NCBI GenBank assembly: GCA_036852015.1
Contig: JAANDG010000095.1
Location: forward strand, 124,001-188,000
Length of the DNA stretch: 64,000 nt
Direction of reading: 5' to 3'
From: Pelodera strongyloides
Lineage: Eukaryota > Nematoda > Chromadorea > Rhabditida > Rhabditidae
Shown: piece by piece, positions 49,766-59,252 of the stretch
Numbering within the stretch: the stretch's first letter is position 1
Layout: every line of letters begins with the position of its first letter
Program-made: the position numbers and the translations under genes
The notes under the pieces: model-generated
The model's database searches: none
What the model was told of the DNA's origin: nothing
The model's input: only the letters and a program-made list of their open reading frames with translations

Positions 49766-51859
49766 CTTAATCAAACTCCCAGTTTCTTCACTGATAACTT
49801 GCCCCCATTGTTGGTAGCCTACTGTAGATAACAAGATGTGTTGATGATCAAACATATCAGACGATACGTATTGTTGTCTACTAAATCCATTGTTTAATAA
49901 CATTTACATGCATAGTATTTGCGAATAATTTTTCAACTTTAACAAAAGGTTAGATAATAGAAAGGAATGTGGAATTCTTGTGTAAATGTCATGTACTAAT
50001 CTTGTAATGGATCCACTTTTAGAAAAAAAGAAGCACGGGGTAGTTTTCTGCCTTACACGAATTGCCAGGCTGGAATCAGGGTGAGTGCTCAGAATCAACC
50101 ATAACACCAAGTTGAAATAGTACCTGAGTTACTAAGATAGTGAATGGTCCCGTCACATAAAGCAAGCGTTGCACTTTACGCGATGCTGCATATGTTGCGT
50201 GTAAGTTTAGTTAATCAGGGGGGGGGGTTAAGTTAACAGATCATACCATCAAGCATCCATGTTTTACTACATAATCAAACATACTGATGTGTAAATGCAA
50301 AGTAAATTTAATTATATAGTGAACGGAGCGAATGCCAACAATCACCTGATTATATTCCAAACAAATGAAAAATTCTAAGAGTTTGTCGCTTTGTGCCACT
50401 TCTACTCTGTCAGAGCGGCAATTACATAGAAGGAAAAACTTGGCCATTTACCTTTTCCCATTAAAGGTGTTCTCTCCAACAATGCAACTTTACAGCAATT
50501 GCGCAACATTTAATTCAAATGGGACGAAGCTTAATTTAGAGCACCTATCACAGTTGTAAATCTAAACGTGATCTCAAGTTAGCACTTAAAAGTTAATTGA
50601 GCAAAAATACTTCCTGGTACATCGGGCCTTCAACCTTCAGTCTTGCGCTGAGTTCCGAAACACAAAAAATAATCACGGAGTTAGGTCCAGCTCGGGCACC
50701 CTGCGTTCGCGGTTTCTGACATAAAGGACCAAAATTTGGGGAGCGGTAAAATTTCAGGCATTCCTCTACGTTTGCCATTTTCTCAGAAAGTGACGCAGTA
50801 TTCTTCGGATACACCTCGAACAATTATCCTCGTGAAGTAAGAGGTATCTGTTAAAAACAGAAGAGTCGCAAATATATTTACACTTATAGGCACACGCCTT
50901 TGGGAATTTCCGTATGACCGCACGTGCTTTGATAAAACATATGAGGAGCAAAATCAGTTTGCAAAATAAAAGGAGCGGTGTTAACGTTTGAAAAACTAAT
51001 ATATAATTTAGATTACATAACACGATAATTATTCCACACAATCACACAATTAATCACACAATAATTATATCAAACATCAATTAGTGCATGGTTCAGCGAA
51101 ACGTGCGATCTCTTCAAAACTGCATCTACTGGCAGCTGGCAAGTAAAAGCATGCGCAAAGCAAATAAACAAATGATAAGTTTTACGAATCGGTTGTGGAT
51201 GTTTAGGGAGGTGCAATATTTCGCATATTTCTCTGCAAATTACGTAGGAGGACAAAACTCCTTAGGCTTGGTTGTTATTATGAATTTCTGCTATAACAAA
51301 CCGAGAGTTTTTTTCCTAGTCGTAAATATTATGAGCACCAACTTATATCATCGTACTTAAGCAATTGCTTTCTGGTGACGGATTTTAGGAACCCTGTACC
51401 AATGTGGATAAAGAAATATGTCTAATTTTACAGGCTACCAATTTGACATCATTCTCTTGTCATGCTTTTCCAAACTGTTCTCAGCACAATTTTCATTATT
51501 AATATTAAAAAGCTCAATTGTTGTAATGGGTAGTCGTTTTTTTCAATTTCAGTACTTGGATCATTCCTTATTAAAAATTTAAACACGTGGAATAAAATAA
51601 ATATAAAGTCAGACGTTTTGTCTCTGAATAACGCCAAAAAAGCTAGTTTAATGTAATCTTTTGTATCGTAGTAGCTTCTACATTGGAAAAGATGCGGGGG
51701 TTTCCCTCCCTTCGTTTTTGTCTTTTTTTTATTGTACATGGGCAAATTTGCCACTGACCTGAGCGTTGGAATCCGGCGGTCTCTTAACAAAATCATCTCA
51801 TTAGGCAACAATTGGAAGAGAATCGCTTGGGGCAAGGAACACCGAATTTGAAACAATTG
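49766..51859 (-). CDS. Candidate exons of an unidentified gene
   Basis: Several minus-strand segments have acceptor/donor signals and protein-like translations: 51859-51759 (QLFQIRCSLPQAILFQLLPN...), 51232-51186 (REICEILHLPKHPQPI), 50406-50346 (VEVAQSDKLLEFFICLEYNQ), 50185-50124 (SRKVQRLLYVTGPFTILVTQ) and 49880-49766 (SSDMFDHQHILLSTVGYQQW...). The first two join in phase. The third, fourth and fifth do not join directly, so exons are missing or some of these are chance. I do not recognise a family. The stretch 50,593-50,823 also has an open frame whose translation (RTQGARAGPNSVIIFCVSEL) could be a repeat remnant. Treat as a weak gene prediction. Confidence 0.3.
50218..50227 (+). repeat. G10 homopolymer
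   Basis: Ten consecutive G residues, unusual in AT-rich nematode intergenic DNA; a likely site of length polymorphism or sequencing error. Confidence 0.8.
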
Positions 51860-53305
51860 CTTGGAATCCGGCAGAAGTTAAACTGCTCGTGCATGCAAGT
51901 TCAGTGTCATTCATATTATGCCAGGAAAAATAGTCAGAGCTATACTTTTACAGGCAAGAGGATAAACATAAAACAATCTTAGTTCCAGGAAGGATCTCGA
52001 ATTAGTACATATCTTGGTTGCAGGTATGTTTTGCTGTTAGCTACATTTATAGACCTCCTCAGGAAATTTCCCACTTCATTAAGGTTGGTGGCTTCTTTTT
52101 TAAGAAGGCAGACACATGTAAACAACAGGTTTCTTCAAAGAACATAATAGAACATCATTGAGGAGCAATTGCCTTCATCAGACAGAATGTCCTATTCTGA
52201 TCGAACAGGGCGCCTTCAAAGTGCACATTTTTATCAGACTAACCGACCGAAGAATAGAATCAACCAATTTCGGATTAAATTGAAAATGACCGGAACATTC
52301 AGGCGGCACTAAAACTGGATTGAAGGCCATATGGCAGACCGTAATTAAAAAGAAAGTCAAACAATAAGGCGTCCATCCATTCGGATTCAATGAAACGAAA
52401 CAGACATCACGTTTACCTGTTGTGAAACTTGCCTGGGGAAGATGTCTGTGTTTCAGTTAGAGTGTATAGAGTGTATATCTAGATGAATCTGTCCGGCAGA
52501 ATATTACTTCGTCCTAAGATACATACATAGTCTAAACATTAGTGCAGACTTCCTTGGGCTAATTCTTTTAGTTCAGGAAGTTTCTTATCCCTATCAGCAC
52601 TGAACTCTAGTTACTATGCTTATGCACTGCCCAGGAATCTGTCAAAGGACTATTTGCTGCTTTCAATTCAATTCGTCTTATCAAAGAGCATTACTAAATA
52701 AGAAAACCATTGAAACTTGTTCGCTTAGTGTATCCTCTTAAATTCAGTTCTTTGAAGAGTGTTTTATGATTTTCTATACACCGAGAGCATCGAGTAATCG
52801 ACATCACTTTATTTTGTAGCAAACAATACACCAGTGAGCATTTCAGAACAAAAAGACTATTTATACATCTTATAGGTAGGAATTTGAATGGCAACATTGA
52901 TGACAACGCTTATTATTATATGATGCGTGTTTTGAGATTGTTTAGCCCATTTTTTTAATTAGTATATTTTTCGTGTTGAGCGCATATAATATGTTTCAAA
53001 TAAAGAAATATCGGGAGTCAAAATTAACCGAAGACCTTGGTTTGTACAATAAAATGAATGCTTAAGAACCACAAAAACACAAGACAATGATTAATTACAA
53101 GAATACAGTTTAGTTGAGCCTTCTATGATTTTTTTTTGCAGAAAATTTATTTTAATCTGTTGAGTGTTAATCTGTGGTATTTGTAACGATTATAATTACC
53201 TGGAGTAAAAAATTAGCATAAGAAACAATCCTAATCCATCATACGAGATTTGATTAATGTTAGCTATTGTTGAAGGAAATGTGGTAAAATATGTTGTAGG
53301 CTTCA

Positions 53306-56300
53306 TTAATCGCGATACAATGGGTTTTCTACAATATAGGCGCATTCGCTGGGCGATCCCTGGTTTCGTCGACTGGAATTCGAATAACCAGAGCCACGGG
53401 AAATCGGCCGCGGGGACGAACGATGGGATGAGCTGAAAGGTCTTGATTGAGTTCAAATGCTACCAAATTGTTTTTTTTTTTTTTGTAACGAATTGTACGC
53501 GTAGCTGTCAGCCGAATTGTAAATGTGGCTTGCAGCTAGAATTCAAAATCATAATAAAGCCAAATTCAATAAACACATAATACCTGCTATGTCTATCTGG
53601 GAATGCAGGTTCGTAGGTGACGGTTTCGACAAAGGGACTGACTGGCCTACCATCATGTATAGAAACAAGTCGCTTCTTTGTTGTCACCTAAATGATCTGA
53701 CTCAGGCGGTATTCTCTAAAGAGGAAATTCAATGCTCACATATAGACATCATTTTCGAACTCTCTGTACAGTTCGAAAACAGTGTATACACGCACACAAA
53801 TACACTGTTTTCGAACTCATTGTGAACTCGCGCCGTACATAACGTCTCACGTTATCTACGCCCGAAACTTTATCACGGTTAAGTATTTTATAATCGGGTT
53901 TGCTCATTAAGTGTTTATTTGTTTGTTACAAGTTCTACTCTCGTGATGAGATCAAATGCTCAAATGCATGGAAAAATACTTGTAGAAAAGGGTGCCTAAC
54001 CTTCTTCATTGGCATATTGGCACTTCCCGTCGAACTAGCGTTACTTCTTGGAGAAACAGCCCCGGATTTGTTTGATCGAGGAGAAGCTGATCTCTGATAG
54101 GATTGAGGGGATAGGTCGTCTGCAAATGAAACAAATTAGTGATCATCAGTTCGTTATAAATTTGTGCACGTGTTCTTAAATCAATCAACATCAAGGATTT
54201 ATGCACACATAAAATTCAAAAGGAGCTATGTAATGCTCGCAGATGTGGCCGATGTAAGCCAAACGCAGTGGGCAACATAATATGAAAAATTGTTAGAACT
54301 AACCTCCATAATAGAGACTTCTTGGACTTCTGGGTGAAGGGGTTGCCTTCTTTATATCGATTCTTGGAATCGTCAGAGGTTGGATGGGTTTTAGTAGATG
54401 ACTGTTATTGTGATCTCCAACAGGGGATACAGGACGAACTGGAGTAGCTGGACGGACGGGTTCCTCTGGCTAAATAGTGAAGAATTAGAAAGAAATGATT
54501 ATTCTATTATGCAAACTATTCCTTCCATTCATGTTTCTTGACAATACATACATGTAAAAGGTACATGACAAGTTTTTTCCGGTCGCAACACGTTTGTAGT
54601 CCCATGTGGTCTAGTGGTTAGGATTCGTGGTTTTCACCCACGCGGCCCGGGTTCGATTCCCGGCATGGGAAGGTTGTTTTACAAAATTTTTCAAAAAGTG
54701 CCAAAATTTTTCATTGTTTTTCCTAATTCGTTTGTCACTGCCTTTTGCAAAATTTCCAACCAGATTATAAAGCGCGCTTTTTAACGTCAAAAAATTGCGT
54801 GATCTGGGCACTTGTTTGTTTTGCTCAAACATTGAGCGGTCGAATTCATTCACACAATCAGCCGAAATCGCAGACAGAAAACATATTTGGTAAACATAAT
54901 CGTTAGGAAACAGGCTGTCGGGGCCTAATCCGAGATATAAAAAGTGGGGTAAGCTTTCAACTGGCTTGTTGTTAGTAGATCTTCACATTAGACATTCACT
55001 ACAGACAAGGAACTTTGCCACAAGAGCACATTCATCTTCTACGCGGAAATATTCTTAAGATATGCCAGAAATACATGTCAAAGCATCCAATTCGGCATCC
55101 CGTTCAAGTGGTTTCTCGAGTTTCCGTGGCCGCGTTGTAGGGAAACCGCAAAAAAATGGTTTCCCGACAAGGGACCGTGTGCGCAGAAATAGAGAAAGAC
55201 ATCAGACAGGAAAATTTTGAATTATTATAGCATTGGAAATAAACTTATGTGGAAATCAATAAACGATTGCATTGATTTAGTCTAGTACGTACGTTGCGTC
55301 TAAATTGATCTCACTTAACAATTTTAAGATGGCTCATCCCCTTGTCTTGCTTCAAGCTTTTTTTTAGGCCACAGTCGTTTGTTCTGTAATTGTTGGGTGA
55401 ATATCGCATATTTGTTGGCAACTCTTTCTCCCTTCAATCCATGGGTTAAACAGTGCATCGAGTTGTCGACAAATAGAACCAGAACGAGCTGTGGGGGATC
55501 AGCTGTAGTGCGGCACTGCGACAAACAGAGCGTGGAGTGCGTGGCATCAGAATAAGTACTGCTAACCATAGAACATCGACTGGCAATTGGGCTCTAATCG
55601 CAGCCGAGAACGAGTGTGCTTAAAAACAAAAGAAGCAAAGAACTGTTCGAAATTATGTTGATATGTGACACCAGATCTACAGAAAGTTACCCGAAAGCGG
55701 CTTGTTCATATCGCTAGCGAGACAAAACAGGTATACAGAGTGCAGTAGAAACAGTTGAGATAATTAGGGAATGTAATCGGAAAATAAATACGATGTCGTC
55801 AAGTCGCAAAGTATACTGTTATTTGCACAGCCTTTTTATTATTGAATAGTGCCAGTTGGCAAAGTTGAGGGCGCGAGTAAACATAGCAACATTCAACAAA
55901 TCTATGTGGTTTATCTATGCGTATTGATTGAGTGTGAGAGTAAAATGCCACTAAAGTGGCGCAAAATGAATCATCGTAAAAAGAAACGATTGTCAAAACA
56001 TAGATTCAGGAAATATAATTGCAGCATTAATATAAATTTTATTTTTGATACACAAATGACGATACGTGTCGATCGCATTTCTTTGCTAGTATACAGTTTT
56101 CAAAAGGATACATAGTGTTCATAACAATAAACAAAAAATCCAAAATCAGGCAAAAATCAGTAGACAATAATGAATGTGAAATAAATTAAGTAGTAGTTGA
56201 CTTACGTCTGTCTCAATTTTCACTACGATTTCCCCATTCTCGTCTCTACCGTATGTCCGTCGTTCTGTGAACTGCTTGGAACTGAACTGTCGTTGAGGCT

Positions 56301-56915
56301 GAAATTTGGGTTAGGGGTTATGAGGTCTGTAAACAAATCACCAATTTTTAAGATCAATTGATTATAATGCTCTCTGGAGCGCACTACTGCAGGGACCCCT
56401 TCGGATCGCTGAAGAACAGTCCTATCTTTCACCTTTAATTACTTTTCGACATACATGCTGGATATTCTTGCAATGAAAAACAGAGTGAAAAAGCGTGAAC
56501 AAAGTCGACATTGAAAAATAATGTACCTCCATATCTGGAGTTCCATGAATCTTTCGCTCGAACGTCTCTACGGTGTGCGCTTCTTCAGTGCCAAGTTTCT
56601 TAAAACAGATGTATTCTTTTAACATTGTACTGACTAGCCTATATTGTTCTGTAAAGGTAGTAAAAGGACAGAAATGTTTTAAAACCGAATAAGGAACTGG
56701 GGAAAACATGCTATATAATTCAAGTTTACCTTAAATGAGCCTCCTGAATATGGTCTTACTTCCATATTCCTGTAGTCGGGTGATCTTCTGGGGGACGACA
56801 TTGTCTGCCTGTTGCACTGAATGAGGTTCTCGTTCTCTTCCCACCAGCTCGGGTCCCTGTCTAACCGTCTGCGCTCTACGAAGAGAAGCTGTTCTTTGCA
56901 CTCACGTTCCTTCAT
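53306..56915 (-). CDS. Unrecognised Ser/Pro/Arg-rich protein, 288 residues
   Basis: I do not recognise this gene. Seven in-phase exons: 56915-56730, 56598-56527, 56298-56206, 54469-54304, 54119-54001, 53687-53584, 53432-53306. A stop codon and an AATAG acceptor-like sequence directly precede the ATG. The N-terminal 40 residues are charged with a Trp pair (DPSWWEENENL). Then come SP/SPR motifs: SSPRRSPDYR, PSPRSPRSLYY, SASPRSNKSGAVSPRSN, HRSSPRPISR. Between them lie TVETFERKIHGTPDME, RTYGRDENGEIVVKIETD, PVRPATPVRPVSP, and a more ordered-looking VTYEPAFPDRHSS. It ends SECAYIVENPLYRD. No signal peptide, membrane segment or catalytic motif is visible; it is probably largely disordered and a candidate for proline-directed phosphorylation (cytoskeletal or signalling scaffold is a guess). 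Exon 2 uses a weak TTTTAAG acceptor. A tRNA-Glu lies in intron 3 on the opposite strand. Confidence 0.7.
53751..53816. repeat. Compound inverted repeat in an intron
   Basis: Arms 53,771-53,787 and 53,800-53,816 (GTTCGAAAACAGTGTAT and complement) match exactly over 17 bases with a 12-base loop. A further copy of the end (TTTTCGAAC, 53,752-53,760) can pair with the first arm instead, giving alternative hairpins. It lies in the intron 53,688-54,000 of the Ser/Pro/Arg-rich gene. Confidence 0.85.
54600..54671 (+). tRNA. tRNA-Glu (anticodon TTC)
   Basis: A 72-base cloverleaf: acceptor arms TCCCATG / CATGGGA pair fully; D arm in GGTCTAGTGGTTAGGATTC with a good A box; anticodon stem CGTGG / CCACG around loop TTTTCAC, giving anticodon TTC; T arm CCGGG TTCGATT CCCGG. 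A TTTT run about 8 bases downstream can terminate RNA polymerase III. It decodes GAA/GAG. It is intronless and sits inside an intron of the minus-strand Ser/Pro/Arg-rich gene. It appears intact and functional. Confidence 0.96.
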
Positions 56916-57904
56916 CTATTTTTCCATCAAAACCTCTCAGAGAGACTCTCAACTCTGTTGACTAACAACTCCTCCGTTACCCCCAGATTAAAATGCTTTG
57001 TTCGCAAAAATGTCTGAAGTTTTCTGAATCACTGTTATTACATCACAGTGATATGCTGTAGAAAAGCCACGGTGTGTACTTAAAGGTGGGATCACATCAA
57101 ATCGATATCTTGTTTTAACGTTTATATCATTATATGAAACACTCCAAAATGGTGTGCATAATTAAATCACGCCTCATGGAGAAGTGAGGAAACCTCAGCG
57201 TTTGAAAGTTGAGCCAGGTAGAGTAGATGGTATTTCGAGAAGATTAAAGCGCGGACAAACCACAAAAATAACAAAGGGTCGAGTTGAGGTACGCCACCCC
57301 TCCAACGTTAAGTTACCATATATCACACAATGTCTGTGATCAAAATTAAGACACTCGATGTTTCACAAAAACCTCATGTGCTATGAATGGTCGCGACTTT
57401 CATCGTACTTTGCATAAATAGCGTAAGCTATCTGCCATGATTAGCTGCATAAAATAAAAGGATATAGATTATTGGTAGTACGCACACTTAACTAAGTGTG
57501 AGCAGCCGAACAAACAGAGGAACATTTGACAACCGAAGTAGAGTTTTCTGACCTCGTTTACAATGTAATCCGGAGACCGGAATGTTAGAGAAAGGTTAGC
57601 TCGCGCGAAGCGCACTCGACCTAAAATATATCAACCTGCTTGAATATATATGTCAGAACAATCCCTGCCAACACCACGTTTGCGAGTTGCTCGATCCTGT
57701 ATAAAAAAAACGAAAAGTGCAATTTATCTTCACTTGCGAAATATTCCGTTATTTCTAACTGTTTGTAAAGTTGAGAGGAGCAATTAGGGCGAATTACTAC
57801 GGATTCGTAATCCTGATTGAAAGAACGTATAGAGTGGAGCTTTGAATACGTTGTGACATGTGGACAAACTGATAATAAAAAGACTTGCCCTGGGGCGGCC
57901 TGAA
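56916..57904. other. Upstream region of the Ser/Pro/Arg-rich gene with possible small exons
   Basis: Mostly without a recognisable gene. At about 57,640-57,700 the minus strand reads, after a TATACAG acceptor, IEQLANVVLAGIVLTYIFKQ, which looks like a membrane segment, and at about 57,562-57,624, after ATTTTAG, GRVRFARANLSLTFRSPDY. The two overlap too closely to be consecutive exons (the gap is about 15 bases), so at most one arrangement can be real. No family is recognised. Confidence 0.25.
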
Positions 57905-58205
57905 CCCCGATATGTGCACGATTATCTTCGTGAAAACCCCGATATGTGCCCGATTACTTGTGCCCGATAAAAAAATCCCCGCTAAACACCCGGACACGTC
58001 CCAATATGTGCCCGATCACAAATAAGCATGCACAATTGCACATTTCAGGAACATGCCCGAAATGTTCCGGATCATTTCAAAAAACTCCGATATGTGCCCG
58101 ATTATTTTCCAAAAAGCCCCGATCTGTGCCCGATCATTTGCCAAAACCCCGATGTGTGTCGGACTATTTCCAAAGAAAAACCCGATATGTGCCCGATCCG
58201 TGCCC
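57905..58205. repeat. GC-rich degenerate tandem repeat (CCCCGATATGTGCCCGAT family)
   Basis: At least seven copies of TGTGCCCGAT or close variants occur, most within a roughly 35-base unit CCCCGATATGTGCCCGATnA followed by an A-rich spacer (TTTCCAAAAA). Copies are diverged. Overlapping + strand open frames here translate the repeat (CPI, PDM, ICARL phrases) and are not genes. Base composition is far more GC-rich than the flanks. Confidence 0.85.
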
Positions 58206-58635
58206 GACTATAAACTAACAATCGTGAAGAGACGACTTAATAAACGAAATCATTTTTTTCACGATAAAAGTATTCGTCTGTTAAGACGCCACATTTTCTT
58301 TTTCAAATGTTTATTGAGCTCTTCTTCGAGGAACCAAAAAATGAGTTCAGTGTGTAAACGAGACATTGAATAGATCGAAGATGCACTTACATTCAAACGG
58401 CCAGAAAATCAAACAGATAGTATTTCTTATACAAAACGAATAAAACAATGTAGTGCTGAGACAGACATTTACAAGTATGCACGTCCCCTTGTAACAAGTT
58501 TCTTGTTTCAGTGTCCATTCAGCTAGTAGTTGTTAATTTTCGAAAACTGGAATATCGGCTGTTTATTTGTACCCAGGCTCGAAAAAGGATGTTTGCCCTT
58601 TTTCTTATATTAAAAACTCACAAAGCAAAGATTTT

Positions 58636-59078
58636 TACCAAGCTTGTTTTTATGCGATCTCATTTACTTAGATATGCTGATACGCCCCCTCCCAGTGTAA
58701 GAAATGAAGCTTTGAGATTAGATTTACTTGTGAATCGTAGAAAAAGATCAGATGCTAAAATGCTACGAAAAATATTAGCTGTGGTACGAGCTTGCAGAGA
58801 ATGTTCAAGTCAGACCCTTTGCATATCATTATTCCCAGAGCAACTAAAATGGTTCGTAGGCATTCATTTGTACATAGAACTTCTATTATGATTGAGGAAA
58901 CTCCGCATTTAGCTTCATAGATTTCTGTATAATGTGTACCTTTATTTATTCTTTTCGCTTTCCTCACATTTGTATTTGTGCTACTGTTGCTTTACTCGAC
59001 AAAACTGTACGTTGCATATATTTTTTCTCATGCATTGTATGTGTGCGTAATAAATTATTATTATTATTATTATATTAT
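58636..59078 (+). pseudogene. Possible non-LTR retrotransposon 3' relic with ATT tail
   Basis: An open frame gives SVRNEALRLDLLVNRRKRSD then AKMLRKILAVVR, and a shifted frame continues DPLHIIIPRATKMVRRHSFV to a stop at about 58,918. The basic, Leu-rich character with a late RRHSFVHRTS resembles the C-terminal tail of L2/CR1-type reverse transcriptase proteins. The stretch ends 130 bases later in AATAAATTATTATTATT... (59,050-59,075), and short-unit 3' tails are typical of those elements. Frameshifted and truncated. The family assignment is tentative. Confidence 0.35.
59053..59075. repeat. (ATT)n microsatellite
   Basis: About seven ATT units, at the 3' end of the retroelement-like segment, consistent with a retrotransposon tail. 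Confidence 0.85.
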
Positions 59079-59146
59079 TTCTGACAAAACGCAACCGTAC
59101 TATTTCTGACATTTTACTATTATGATTTTTCAAAACTTGCTGAACA

Positions 59147-59177
59147 ATATATATATATATAACCTATATATATATAT

Positions 59178-59215
<38 letters not shown>

Positions 59216-59252
59216 ATATCTATATATATATATATATCATATATATATGTAT
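59147..59252. repeat. (TA)n-rich microsatellite
   Basis: About 100 bases of nearly pure TA/AT dinucleotides broken by AACC, GA and TC interruptions. Self-complementary; capable of cruciform extrusion. Confidence 0.95.

Noticed and set aside
52178..52390. 70-codon minus-strand open frame
   Set aside because: The translation suggests possible repeat remnant, but no motif or splice context supports a gene.
57946..58373. Three overlapping + strand open frames
   Set aside because: They translate the TGTGCCCGAT repeat in all three phases, which is expected of a repeat and not of a gene.
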